Translations under genes and position numbers: made by a program | Part shown: piece after piece, positions 24,917 through 33,453 of the stretch | How positions within the stretch are numbered: position 1 is the first letter of the stretch | Layout: every line of letters begins with the position of its first letter | The notes under the pieces: model-generated | Database searches by the model: none | What the model was told of the DNA's origin: nothing | What the model saw: the letters and a program-made list of their open reading frames with translations, nothing else | Source: Roseovarius litorisediminis | GTDB lineage: Bacteria > Pseudomonadota > Alphaproteobacteria > Rhodobacterales > Rhodobacteraceae | Direction of reading: 5' to 3' | Length of the DNA: 64,000 nt | Assembly (NCBI RefSeq): GCF_900172295.1 | Contig: NZ_FWFL01000004.1 | Span: forward strand, 248,001 to 312,000

Positions 24917-25068
24917 CGGGTGCCTCGCGCTTGATTTCCTTGCCTGATTTAGCAGATCGCCCGGCGAGGGAAAGCCGATTTGAGCAAAACACATTGTCAG
25001 CCCGCCACCGGTCCACTAGATTTCCCGCACCCGCAAGGCATTGGCGGGCTGGGGCTTCAGGGGCAAAA

Positions 25069-26526
25069 ATGACGTTTTCACTGACACGGACCATCACACT
25101 CATCGCCGCGCTGACCGGCGCCAGCATGCTGCACGCACAGGATGGCGATGTACGCACCAAGCAATATGACGATGGCGGCATCTACGAAGGCACCTTCAAG
25201 AATGGCCTTCAGCACGGCACAGGAACCTATACCCTGCCCAATGGCTATGAATATTCCGGCGAGTGGGTTGAAGGTGAAATCAAAGGCAAAGGTGTTGCAC
25301 GCTTTCCGAACGGATCTGTTTACGAAGGTGAATTTGCAAAGGGCAAACCCAACGGCGTTGGCATAATCGTCTTTACCGATGGCGGCACCTATGAAGGCAC
25401 CTGGGAAGATGGCAAAATCACCGGGCGCGGTGTGGCGGTATACGCCAATGGTGTGCGGTTCGAAGGAGGCTTTCGCAATGCGATGCACGACGGGCGGGGC
25501 CGAATGGAATCGCCCGGCGGGTATATTTATGATGGCGATTGGGTCAATGGCGTCAAGGAAGGCATGGCCAAGATCACCTATCCGGACGGCGCCGTATACG
25601 AAGGCGAGGTCAAACGCGGCACACGTGATGGCAAAGGCACGCTGATCATGCCCGACGGGTTGATCTATACCGGCCTCTGGAAAGATGGCCAGATCAATGG
25701 CACCGGCAAACTGACCCAGCCCAATGGCGATGTCTACGAGGGCACACTTGTCAGCGGTCGGCGCGAAGGCACCGGCCGCGTCACCTATGAAAATGGCGAT
25801 GTCTATGAGGGCGAATTCAAGGATGACCGCCGCCATGGGCAAGGGAAATTCACGGGAACAGACGGGTACGAGTATGTCGGGTCATGGAGTGCCGGCAAAA
25901 TCTCGGGCCAAGGCAAGGTCACCTATCCTGACGGATCGGTCTATGAGGGCGAGTTTCGCGATGATCTGGCCAATGGCGAGGGCAAAATTACCTATCCAGA
26001 TGGCTCGACCTACGAAGGCGAATGGCGCGGCGGCGTGATTGATGGCACGGGCAAGGCCACCTATCCGAATGGTCTGGTCTATGAAGGCGAATTTCAGAAT
26101 GCCCGCAACCACGGGCATGGCGTGATGACATATGCCGACGGCTACCGGTACGAAGGCAACTGGGAAGACGGTCAGCGCCAGGGCCAGGGCACAGCTACCT
26201 ATCCCGATGGTACTGTCTACACCGGCCAGTTCAGCGCAGGCCAACGCCATGGTCAGGGCGAGATTGTGATGCCGGATGGCTTCAAATACTCGGGCGAATG
26301 GCAGAATGGTGAAATCAGCGGCAAAGGTACGGCCACCTATCTGAACGGCGATGTCTACGAGGGTATGTTCCGCAACGGCAAACGCCAGGGTGAAGGCATC
26401 ATGCGCTATGCCACAGGCGAAGAGGCCAGCGGCAAGTGGCAGGATGGGGCCCTTTCCAATAAAGCAGAATCCTCAGGCAGCGAAGGCGTGGCCGATACGA
26501 CCACGGATAATACGCCGTCTGAGTGA
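25069..26526 (+). CDS. Exported MORN-repeat protein, 18+ repeats
   Basis: 485 residues: a Sec-type signal peptide (cleavage expected after MLHAQ), then an almost unbroken array of 23-residue MORN repeats of the form YEGxFxxGxxxGxGxxxxPDG. I count 18 full units and one degenerate unit (EASGKWQDGALSNK), with an acidic Ser-rich tail. MORN arrays fold into elongated beta structures used as scaffolds and sometimes as lipid-contact surfaces. The signal peptide puts this one in the periplasm or outside. The ATG at 25069 is selected because it starts the signal peptide; the open frame upstream lies opposite nadE. Divergent from nadE. Partner proteins are unknown. Confidence 0.88.
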   Translation: MTFSLTRTITLIAALTGASMLHAQDGDVRTKQYDDGGIYEGTFKNGLQHGTGTYTLPNGYEYSGEWVEGEIKGKGVARFPNGSVYEGEFAKGKPNGVGIIVFTDGGTYEGTWEDGKITGRGVAVYANGVRFEGGFRNAMHDGRGRMESPGGYIYDGDWVNGVKEGMAKITYPDGAVYEGEVKRGTRDGKGTLIMPDGLIYTGLWKDGQINGTGKLTQPNGDVYEGTLVSGRREGTGRVTYENGDVYEGEFKDDRRHGQGKFTGTDGYEYVGSWSAGKISGQGKVTYPDGSVYEGEFRDDLANGEGKITYPDGSTYEGEWRGGVIDGTGKATYPNGLVYEGEFQNARNHGHGVMTYADGYRYEGNWEDGQRQGQGTATYPDGTVYTGQFSAGQRHGQGEIVMPDGFKYSGEWQNGEISGKGTATYLNGDVYEGMFRNGKRQGEGIMRYATGEEASGKWQDGALSNKAESSGSEGVADTTTDNTPSE

Positions 26527-26565
26527 TGGCATTGCCAGGCCGATGTGCGTGTGTTCCAGGCCCCC

Positions 26566-27231
26566 TTACCAGGGGACAGGTTTGCCCTGCCAGTCCAGAA
26601 ACTGACCGGTGTGTTCCGGCGAAAGGCCGTCAAGTACCGCCAGAAGGTTTGCAGCAGCTTCAGGTGCCGGCACTGCGGGATGGCGGCCAAGATACTTTTC
26701 GGTAAAGGACGTTCGAACCGTCCCAGGGTGCAGCGCGACACAAATCGCGTGGCGGTGGGTGCGCGCCAGTTCAATCGCGCCGGTATGGATCATCTGGTTC
26801 AGTGCAGCCTTGGCGGTACGATAGGAATACCAGCCGCCAAAACCATTGTCCCCAATGGATCCGACTCTGGCGGACAGCGCAGCAAAAACGCAACGCCGGT
26901 CACGGGGCATCAGGCGGATCGCATGTTTCATTGCCAGCGACGGCCCTACGCAATTCAGCATGAATTGGTCCATCATTGCCCTGGCCGTGACCGATCTGAG
27001 GTTTTTCTCGGGCTCTGCACCATCAATCTCCAGCGCACCAGTGGCGACAAAGATCAGATCGAAGGGCCCAGCCAGAGGCCCAAGCACACGATGAACTGAC
27101 GCCTCATCAGTTACGTCCAGACCGTCGCCGCTGCGCGACACCCCCGTGACAGCTATGCCCCTAGCGGTCAGGGCCGCGCTCATTGCATCGCCGATTCCGC
27201 CCGAGACTCCGATAATCAATGCCTTTTCCAT
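26566..27231 (-). CDS. SDR-family oxidoreductase (CsgA/YgfF-like)
   Basis: Short-chain dehydrogenase of 221 residues, cytosolic. It has a nucleotide-binding loop GVSGGIGDAM at the N-terminus, an ATGAL turn, the catalytic Ser within ALSARVGS, and YRTAKAAL with Tyr and Lys. The short length and the ALHPGTVRTSFT segment fit the C-signal/CsgA-like subgroup. Substrate is unknown. Convergent with the MORN gene, 39 bases apart. Confidence 0.88.
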   Translation of the reverse strand: MEKALIIGVSGGIGDAMSAALTARGIAVTGVSRSGDGLDVTDEASVHRVLGPLAGPFDLIFVATGALEIDGAEPEKNLRSVTARAMMDQFMLNCVGPSLAMKHAIRLMPRDRRCVFAALSARVGSIGDNGFGGWYSYRTAKAALNQMIHTGAIELARTHRHAICVALHPGTVRTSFTEKYLGRHPAVPAPEAAANLLAVLDGLSPEHTGQFLDWQGKPVPW

Positions 27232-27445
27232 GAGTCACAGCTAGCAGCCCCTGCCACAACTTCAAGGCAACGCTTGGAAACGCGCAGATCCATGTGCAAT
27301 CTGTGCGCTACCTACACAGGCGCCGTTAACTTTGCTATGGGCACCACACCCCCGCGATCCTGCCCAAAATCGCCAATTCCCAATATGGAAACTATAACTT
27401 TATCCGATTCTACCTACTCCGCAGGTAAACATTCCAAAATCAGGG

Positions 27446-27474
27446 TTTCCATCCCCCAAAACCGTGCCTATAAT
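27446..27474 (+). promoter_or_regulatory. Likely leuL-leuA promoter
   Basis: TTTCCA at 27446-27451 and a perfect TATAAT at 27469-27474 with a 17-base spacer. The leader-peptide ATG begins eight bases after the -10 box, so transcription should start at or within a base or two of that ATG. The remaining DNA of the 417-base gap (27232-27445) shows no gene. Confidence 0.65.
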
Positions 27475-27481
27475 TTCCCCC

Positions 27482-27568
27482 ATGAAAACGCAGGATCATA
27501 TCGCATTTGCTCAGCGGCCCTCTGGCGCCGCCTGTCGCGCTATCCTGCTACTCCTAAGCCGCCTCTGA
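27482..27568 (+). CDS. leuL: Leu leader peptide (attenuation control of leuA)
   Basis: A 28-residue open frame starting at ATG 27482 and stopping at TGA 27566-27568. Its C-terminal part reads Ile-Leu-Leu-Leu-Leu-Ser-Arg-Leu-stop, with Leu codons CTG, CTA, CTC, CTA and CTC; CTA is rare in this GC-rich DNA. Ribosome stalling at these codons when leucyl-tRNA is scarce would expose the attenuator that overlaps the peptide's stop codon. There is no ribosome site and the -10 box is only eight bases upstream, so the mRNA is probably leaderless. This fits the leader-peptide control known for leuA genes in alphaproteobacteria. Confidence 0.8.
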   Translation: MKTQDHIAFAQRPSGAACRAILLLLSRL

Positions 27569-27614
27569 GCGTGCCAGACGGCGCGACCGCTCAGAGGATG
27601 TGCCTTTTCGCGCC
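27562..27614 (+). promoter_or_regulatory. Attenuator between leuL and leuA
   Basis: Two overlapping, mutually exclusive stems. CCTCTGAGCG (27562-27571) pairs with CGCTCAGAGG (27588-27597); GGCGCGA (27580-27586) can instead pair with TCGCGCC (27608-27614). The first stem begins inside the leader peptide's last codons, so ribosome position decides which forms. TTTT at 27604-27607 follows the first stem, the likely termination point. Confidence 0.65.
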
Positions 27615-27648
27615 ACAGGCTTAGGACAATCACATAAAGAGACCCGAA

Positions 27649-29214
27649 ATGACCGATCAAACCAAAGACCGAGTGGTGATCTTTGACACCACTTTACGCG
27701 ACGGCGAACAATCCCCCGGCGCCACTATGACTCACGCCGAAAAGCTGGAAATCGCTGGCCTGCTGGATGAGATGGGCGTCGACATCATCGAGGCTGGCTT
27801 CCCTATTGCCTCCGAGGGCGACTTTAATGCCGTCAGCGAGATTGCGAAAAATGCCGCGAATTCAGTGATATGCGGCCTTGCTCGCGCGAATTTCAAAGAT
27901 ATTGACCGGTGTTGGGAGGCGGTGCAACACGCGAAACGCCCGCGCATTCATACCTTTATCGGCACCTCCCCCCTGCATCGCGCTATTCCCAACCTGACCC
28001 AGGATGAGATGGCCGACCGTATCCATGAAACCGTAACCCATGCGCGTAATCTTTGCGACAACGTACAATGGTCACCGATGGATGCCACCCGCACCGAATG
28101 GGATTATCTGTGCCGCACGGTTGAGATTGCGATCAAGGCCGGTGCCACCACCATCAACATCCCCGATACGGTCGGCTATACCGCACCGGTCGAATCCGCC
28201 AACCTGATCCGCCGCCTGATCGCCACCGTCCCGGGCGCGGATGAGGTGGTGTTTGCCACTCACTGCCACAACGATCTGGGCATGGCCACGGCCAACAGCC
28301 TGGCAGCGGTTGAAGGCGGCGCCCGGCAAATTGAATGCACAATCAATGGCTTAGGCGAACGCGCAGGCAACACGGCCCTGGAAGAAGTCGTCATGGCGAT
28401 GAAAGTACGCGGGGATATATTGCCCTTCTACACCGGCATTGACACGACCAAAATCATGAACATCTCGCGCCGCGTGGCCAGCGTGTCGGGCTTTCCGGTG
28501 CAGTTCAACAAGGCCATCGTTGGTAAAAACGCCTTTGCCCACGAATCCGGCATCCATCAGGACGGCATGCTGAAAAACGCCGAGACGTTTGAAATCATGC
28601 GCCCTGAAGATGTGGGCCTGACCGAAACCAATATCGTTATGGGTAAACATTCGGGGCGCGCTGCGTTGCGTTCAAAGCTCAAGGATTTGGGATATGAACT
28701 GGCTGATAATCAACTGAATGATGTCTTTGTGCGCTTCAAGGAACTGGCTGATCGTAAAAAGGAAGTCTACGATGACGACCTGATCGCCCTGGTCACCGCA
28801 GGCGCGGACACTGACAGTAATCGCTTGCAAATCAAGCACTTGCGCGTTGTTTGCGGCACCGATGGTCCACAGATGGCCACTTTGACAATGGAAGTTGACG
28901 GCGTTGAACACGGCACCGAGGCCACCGGTGACGGACCCGTGGACGCGACATTCAATGCGGTTAAAAATCTCTTTCCACATGACGCGCGGCTGCAACTTTA
29001 TCAGGTGCACGCCGTGACCGAAGGTACCGATGCGCAGGCCACGGTCAGCGTGCGGATGGAAGAAGACGGCCGGATCGTCACCGGCCAATCGGCTGATACC
29101 GACACTGTGGTCGCCAGCGCCAAGGCTTATGTTCATGCCCTGAACCGTCTGTTGGTCCGACGCGAAAAAACCGGTTCGGATGCGCGGGAAGTGTCGTACA
29201 AAGACGTTTCCTGA
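27649..29214 (+). CDS. leuA: 2-isopropylmalate synthase
   Basis: First committed enzyme of leucine synthesis: condenses acetyl-CoA with 2-oxoisovalerate. 521 residues. The N-terminal TIM barrel has the [12 protein letters not shown] signature at 13-24 and the metal-binding HCHNDLGMA; the linker contains [15 protein letters not shown]; residues from about 385 on form the allosteric LeuA dimer domain for leucine feedback. It is controlled by the leader peptide and attenuator upstream and ends at an intrinsic terminator, so it is a single-gene operon apart from the leader. Confidence 0.97.
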   Translation: MTDQTKDRVVIFDTTLRDGEQSPGATMTHAEKLEIAGLLDEMGVDIIEAGFPIASEGDFNAVSEIAKNAANSVICGLARANFKDIDRCWEAVQHAKRPRIHTFIGTSPLHRAIPNLTQDEMADRIHETVTHARNLCDNVQWSPMDATRTEWDYLCRTVEIAIKAGATTINIPDTVGYTAPVESANLIRRLIATVPGADEVVFATHCHNDLGMATANSLAAVEGGARQIECTINGLGERAGNTALEEVVMAMKVRGDILPFYTGIDTTKIMNISRRVASVSGFPVQFNKAIVGKNAFAHESGIHQDGMLKNAETFEIMRPEDVGLTETNIVMGKHSGRAALRSKLKDLGYELADNQLNDVFVRFKELADRKKEVYDDDLIALVTAGADTDSNRLQIKHLRVVCGTDGPQMATLTMEVDGVEHGTEATGDGPVDATFNAVKNLFPHDARLQLYQVHAVTEGTDAQATVSVRMEEDGRIVTGQSADTDTVVASAKAYVHALNRLLVRREKTGSDAREVSYKDVS

Positions 29215-29220
29215 AGAAAA

Positions 29221-29255
29221 AAGGGCGCATTCCAACGGATGCGCCCTTTTGTTTT
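29221..29255 (+). terminator. Intrinsic terminator of leuA
   Basis: Perfect 10-base stem AAGGGCGCAT/ATGCGCCCTT with loop TCCAACGG, followed by TTGTTTT, six bases past the leuA stop. Confidence 0.9.
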
Positions 29256-29285
29256 CGTGATGAAAGCTCAGTGGCCTGGCGCCTG

Positions 29286-29774
29286 TCAGGCATAAAGAAC
29301 GCACCCCACCAGAAAACACCCCGAAGCCAGTGCTGACGAAACGGTACGCACGTGGTTCCACATGGTCCAGTAGGTAGCGTATGTTTGCCAGTAAATCTGC
29401 GTTTCGGCCCCAGCGGTTGTCATGCCGTCCAGCCGCCTGTTCATCGGAACATTGCCCAGCATTGTCACCAGAAACGTGCCGATCACGTAGATCGTTCCGC
29501 CGGCAATGAACCAGTCCGCGGCAGGGCCATCAATGGCAAACCAAGCGTAAGCAGCCAACGCAGCTGATACCGGTGCCATCCCCAGCAGCCACACCAGAAA
29601 GACCGAGGCATAAACCTTGCGGTTGATCAGTTGCATCGCCTCGATCCCGGCTACGGGCGTTGCTGCGCTAAGTGAGCGCATGACGAAGTCGGAAAAAGCC
29701 AGAAAGACCCCGGCAACAAGTCCGGTAAGCAAAGTCGCCCCTGCGTAGGCGATAAGTTCGATTGTATGTGTCAT
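29286..29774 (-). CDS. DUF1772 (anthrone oxygenase-like) membrane protein
   Basis: Small membrane protein of 162 residues from the ATG at 29774, which gives the normal DUF1772 length; an open frame to 29894 overlaps the upstream gene. Four membrane helices are visible, plus the conserved GNVPMNRRLD segment between helices 3 and 4 and the late WNHVRT. The family includes fungal anthrone oxygenases and uncharacterised bacterial proteins. It lies 25 bases behind a flavodoxin-fold quinone reductase and shares its TetR-controlled promoter, suggesting a role in handling quinones or electrophiles. Confidence 0.85.
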   Translation of the reverse strand: MTHTIELIAYAGATLLTGLVAGVFLAFSDFVMRSLSAATPVAGIEAMQLINRKVYASVFLVWLLGMAPVSAALAAYAWFAIDGPAADWFIAGGTIYVIGTFLVTMLGNVPMNRRLDGMTTAGAETQIYWQTYATYWTMWNHVRTVSSALASGCFLVGCVLYA

Positions 29775-29799
29775 AGTTTTTAATCCTCTAAGACGGTTG

Positions 29800-30381
29800 T
29801 CAGGCCGCCGAGCGGCCCATTTCATGGGCTTTGGTGATCCAGCCGGTGATTTTTGCCGCATCTGCCAGTTTGACCGACCCAAACTGGACAACATTGCGCG
29901 CCTTGATCCCGCAAAAACCCAGAACCTGGTTGCGGATCACCCGACGCGCCGGTTTACGGTAAATGAACGTATCTATCAGCGGTGGCGTGTCCGAGGTGAT
30001 CAGCGCATCGGCTGTACGGCCCGTCAGCAGCTTGTCCCAGCCCATCCCGCGACTGTGATATTTATAGCCAAAGCCCGAGGTCAGCGCGCGGTCCAGCACT
30101 GCCTTGGCTGTCGTGGGCATGGCGCCCCACCAATAGGGATGCACGATCAGCAGATGATCAGCCCAGGCAACATTTTCCTGCCACTCCAACAGATCAGGTT
30201 CTAGCGCAGGGGCATCCGGGCCATAGCCGTCGAAGTGCGGATCAAAGACCATATTCGCCAAATCCATTCGCCGAACCTGGCCGCCCTTGCCTTTCGCACC
30301 TTCCTGATAGGCATCCGCCAGTTTTCCACAAAGCGATTTTGCGCGCGGATGTGCCACCCAGATGAATATTTTCTTCTTCAT
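29800..30381 (-). CDS. NAD(P)H:quinone oxidoreductase, flavodoxin-like fold
   Basis: FMN-dependent two-electron quinone reductase of the MdaB/KefF/YwrO type, 193 residues, cytosolic. Visible are the phosphate-binding N-terminus VAHPRAKS, the flavin-contacting HPYWWGAMPTTAKAVLDR segment and GFGYKYHSRGMGW further on. First gene of a two-gene operon with DUF1772, divergent from a tetR gene 66 bases away, with operator-like repeats between them. The usual reading is reduction of toxic quinones induced by the ligand of the repressor. Confidence 0.9.
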   Translation of the reverse strand: MKKKIFIWVAHPRAKSLCGKLADAYQEGAKGKGGQVRRMDLANMVFDPHFDGYGPDAPALEPDLLEWQENVAWADHLLIVHPYWWGAMPTTAKAVLDRALTSGFGYKYHSRGMGWDKLLTGRTADALITSDTPPLIDTFIYRKPARRVIRNQVLGFCGIKARNVVQFGSVKLADAAKITGWITKAHEMGRSAA

Positions 30382-30398
30382 TGCATTTCTCCGTTGAC

Positions 30399-30458
30399 TT
30401 TACACAGTGTCAATTGACACGATGTCAAGTAAGAGAAGGTTTACACTATGTCAAGTCA
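30399..30458. promoter_or_regulatory. Operator cluster for the TetR-type repressor
   Basis: A perfect 14-base palindrome GTGTCAATTGACAC (30407-30420) lies between the divergent genes. The stretch TTTACACAGTGTCAATTGA (30399-30417) recurs as TTTACACTATGTCAAGTCA at 30440-30458, overlapping the tetR start codon, and TTGACACGATGTCAA (30414-30428) adds another half-site pair. Repeated TTGAC/GTCAA half-sites in a 60-base span fit autoregulation plus control of the reductase operon. Confidence 0.7.
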
Positions 30459-31041
30459 AAATTTACCCACCCGCACCCGAATTCTCAAAGCAACCTGGGA
30501 GTTGCTTGATTCAAATCCGGGCGTAGCCGCACGAATGTCTGATATTGCTAAAAAGGCTGGGGTCAGCCGGCAGGCGCTGTACCTGCACTTTCCCAACCGG
30601 ACCGAACTATTCATCGCCACAACCAAATATCAGGATGAAGTTTTTGGAATACAGGACGGGTTGGCGGAAACGCGGTCAGCCAAATCTGGCACCGACAGGC
30701 TGCGCCGCTACATCGAGGCCTGGGCCAACCATATTCCCAAAATCTTTGGCGTGGCCAAAACACTGATGGTGATGAAAGAGACCGACGCAGACGCCGCCAC
30801 AGCCTGGGCGGATAGAATGCAGGACATGCGCGAGGGATGCGCCGCGGCTATAACTGCGCTTGACGCCGAAGACCTTTTGAAACCGGAATTGGACCCTGAC
30901 AGCGCGACAGATATTCTGTGGACGCTGCTATCAATTTCAAACTGGGAACAGTTGACCGTGACCTGTGGCTGGCCTCAGCCGCGCTATATAGAACGAATAA
31001 GCGCCATCGCCATTCAAAGCCTGACACTTAACGAAGCATGA
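30448..31041 (+). CDS. TetR/AcrR family repressor
   Basis: 197-residue TetR-type regulator with an N-terminal helix-turn-helix (MSDIAKKAGVSRQALYLHFP, about residues 30-50) and a helical ligand-binding C-terminal domain. It is divergent from the quinone reductase-DUF1772 operon, with palindromic sites in between, so it very likely represses that operon and itself. The inducer is unknown but probably a quinone or aromatic electrophile. The start codon lies within one of the operator-like repeats. Confidence 0.92.
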   Translation: MSSQNLPTRTRILKATWELLDSNPGVAARMSDIAKKAGVSRQALYLHFPNRTELFIATTKYQDEVFGIQDGLAETRSAKSGTDRLRRYIEAWANHIPKIFGVAKTLMVMKETDADAATAWADRMQDMREGCAAAITALDAEDLLKPELDPDSATDILWTLLSISNWEQLTVTCGWPQPRYIERISAIAIQSLTLNEA

Positions 31042-31059
31042 ACAACGCCCGGTCGCACC

Positions 31060-31416
31060 TCATTCGACGATCATATAGAATTTTCGCAAGGTTTCGGTGA
31101 TCTCCCAAATCAGTTTCGTGCCCTTTGCGATAAAAAATGTGTCGCCAGCCGTAAATGTTTCGGTCCGGCCGTCCGCATGAGTCAAAGCTAGGGATCCCGA
31201 CACCACCGTCATCATTTCGTGCACCGGATAGCTTTCGATTTCCTCCCGGCAGGGCGCACATTCCCAGACGCCCGACAGAACGCTTTCATCCTTGTTTGCA
31301 AAATGCGTATAGTTCAGTTCAGTCTGGTCCTGGGTGGTGAACACCTCGGGTACATTCAAATGCGACGGCTCCATCTTTGCCGGGCTTGGGTCCAACCTGA
31401 AATCCCTGTCAGTCAT
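31060..31416 (-). CDS. Cupin_3 (DUF861) domain protein
   Basis: Single-domain cupin of 118 residues. The conserved pattern GVWECAPC, HEMMTVVSGSLALT, AGDTFFIAKGTKLIWEI and the ending KFYMIVE match the cupin_3/DUF861 group related to ureidoglycine aminohydrolase. It probably binds a metal, but only one clear His sits in the first cupin motif. Function unknown. It lies 15 bases downstream of the acyl-CoA synthetase gene on the same strand, so the two may form an operon. Confidence 0.85.
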   Translation of the reverse strand: MTDRDFRLDPSPAKMEPSHLNVPEVFTTQDQTELNYTHFANKDESVLSGVWECAPCREEIESYPVHEMMTVVSGSLALTHADGRTETFTAGDTFFIAKGTKLIWEITETLRKFYMIVE

Positions 31417-31431
31417 TTTTACAATCTCCGC

Positions 31432-33333
31432 TCAGTCCTGCTTTGGCGCATGCTCTGCCCATTCCCAAGGCCGTATAAACTGGCCCAGCACCTCGCCCAG
31501 CCGCGCCTCATCAACGTCTCCGGTTTTCTCAAGCTGCGCCACCAGACCGCGCTTTTTGCTGTCAATGACTTGTACTACATGCGCCTTCACATCGGCCTCT
31601 TCCAATGCTGCATTGTAAATGCGTGTAATCGCACGTTTGCGTAGGTCAGGTTTGAATACCTTGCCCACGGCGGTTTTTGGCAACTCGTCCAGAACCTCGA
31701 CGTATTTCGGAACGGCCGCACGTTCGTGAACATGAATCTTGCAATGTTCGCGCAGTTCGTCACCCGTGGCCGTGGCCCCGTCAACAAGTTCAACATAGGC
31801 GCAAGGGATTTCACCGGCATGGGCATCGGGTTGTCCAATCGCCCCTGCCATGGCAACTGCCTTATGGGCCATCAAGGCTTCTTCGATATCTGCAGGATCA
31901 ATATTGTGGCCACCACGAATGATCAGGTCTTTTGCCCGGCCGGTGATCCACAGATAACCATCCTCGTCGATCCGGCCCAGATCGCCGGTGCGCAAATAGG
32001 TCCCGTGGTGATAAAGTTCACGGTTCTTGACCGCTTCCGTGTAGGTATTCCCGGCATAAACACCTGGATTGTCGATGCAGATCTCGCCCACTTCATCGAC
32101 ACCGCATTCAACTGGTCCGTCAGAGGTGTCCTTGTAAATCTTCACATCCGTATAAGGTAACGGAACCCCGACTGACCCAACCTTCTTTTCCCCCGTCGGC
32201 GGATTGCAGGCTACCAGACAGGTCGCTTCGGTTAGTCCATAGCCTTCGATCACAGTCATACCGGTGGCCGATTCAAACCGCTTGAACAACTCCAGCGGCA
32301 TCGGAGCCGAACCTGAAAAGGCATTTTTGACGGTCGAAATATCGGCATCCACCGGGCGCTGCATAAGGGCCGAGGTCGCGGTGGGCACGGTAATCACAAA
32401 GCTGATCTTCCAGCGCTCGCACAGCTTCCAGAAATTATCGAACACACCATCTCCGCGATAGCCCGCAGGTGTTGGAAAAACGACATGGGCCCCGGATTTG
32501 ATCATCGCCATCAGGATCACATGGCAGGCAAAAACATGGAACAGAGGTAACGGGCACATGATTACATCGTTTTCATCAAACAGAAGTCGATGCCCCAGCC
32601 AGCCATTATAAATCATGCCTGAATAGCGATGCTGCGCCACCTTGGGCATCCCAGTGGTGCCCCCGGTATGGAAATAGGCCCCGACGCGATCTGTTGCGCT
32701 ATCAGCAAAATCAAGCGCGGTATTCTGCCGCGACACTTCTTTGTTGAAGTTCAGGACATCAGCGTGATGATTGTTAGGGTTTTTGGGCCGCACGAACGGC
32801 ACAATCCAGCTTTTGGGAGGGCTTAAATAAGTGTTCAGGTCAATCTCAAGCACCGTATGCACACCCGGCGCGTGGCGTACGGCCTCGGCGGTTTTCTGGG
32901 CGATATCCGTTTTGGGAAAGGCTTTGAGCGTGACCACGACCTTGGCGCCGGTTTCGCGCAAAATAGCCGAAATTTGTTCAGGCTCCAGCAGCGGATTGAT
33001 CGGGTTTACAATCCCCGCGACCATGCCACCGATTGTCGCCACGGCCGTTTCAAGGCAATTCGGCAACACCAAGGCAACCACGTCTGTTTCCTTGACCCGC
33101 AAGGACCGGAACAGGTTGGCAGCCTGACAAACCTGATCATGAAATTGTTGCCAGCTTAGCGTTTGCGCTTTGTCCGTTGGGCCTGAAAACAGCTGATAGC
33201 TAACAGCCGGACGGCCGGGAAAGGTTTTTGCCGTGTGCCGAAGCATCTGATACAGCGTCTCAGGCCGCGCGCGTGCATCCCATGGCATTTCATTCTGAAT
33301 GGCAAGCACATCCGCCCGCGTGGCAAAACTCAT
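31432..33333 (-). CDS. AMP-dependent acyl-CoA synthetase/ligase
   Basis: ANL-superfamily adenylating enzyme of about 633 residues, activating a carboxylic acid to its CoA thioester. Motifs in order: P-loop YFHTGGTTGMPKVAQ, EGYGLTEATC, TGDLGRIDEDGYLWITGRAKDLIIRGGHNIDP with the hinge, and the catalytic Lys in LPKTAVGKVFK near the C-terminus. Three ATGs occur in a row at 33339, 33336 and 33333; GGAGG favours the last two. The protein is longer than typical medium-chain ligases, with an insert near residues 180-220. Substrate (fatty or aromatic acid) is unresolved. Confidence 0.9.
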   Translation of the reverse strand: MSFATRADVLAIQNEMPWDARARPETLYQMLRHTAKTFPGRPAVSYQLFSGPTDKAQTLSWQQFHDQVCQAANLFRSLRVKETDVVALVLPNCLETAVATIGGMVAGIVNPINPLLEPEQISAILRETGAKVVVTLKAFPKTDIAQKTAEAVRHAPGVHTVLEIDLNTYLSPPKSWIVPFVRPKNPNNHHADVLNFNKEVSRQNTALDFADSATDRVGAYFHTGGTTGMPKVAQHRYSGMIYNGWLGHRLLFDENDVIMCPLPLFHVFACHVILMAMIKSGAHVVFPTPAGYRGDGVFDNFWKLCERWKISFVITVPTATSALMQRPVDADISTVKNAFSGSAPMPLELFKRFESATGMTVIEGYGLTEATCLVACNPPTGEKKVGSVGVPLPYTDVKIYKDTSDGPVECGVDEVGEICIDNPGVYAGNTYTEAVKNRELYHHGTYLRTGDLGRIDEDGYLWITGRAKDLIIRGGHNIDPADIEEALMAHKAVAMAGAIGQPDAHAGEIPCAYVELVDGATATGDELREHCKIHVHERAAVPKYVEVLDELPKTAVGKVFKPDLRKRAITRIYNAALEEADVKAHVVQVIDSKKRGLVAQLEKTGDVDEARLGEVLGQFIRPWEWAEHAPKQD

Positions 33334-33453
33334 CATCATTTCCTCCCAGCGCACCCTTAAGGCAGGTGCGGTATTCCCTTTGAAACCAGCATGAGTGTGT
33401 TTTCCACATCGCGCAAGTTTTACGCTGCGTTTTTCACCCCAGGTCTGTGGCAA

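Noticed and set aside
23597..24934. Long plus-strand open frame (about 445 codons) opposite nadE
   Set aside because: It is the antisense of a clear NAD synthetase; composition is Gln/His-rich as expected for reverse frames of GC-rich genes, with no motif or ribosome site.
27274..27624. 116-codon open frame upstream of leuA
   Set aside because: It runs through the promoter, leader peptide and attenuator in another frame; the leuL reading with its Leu codons explains the region better.
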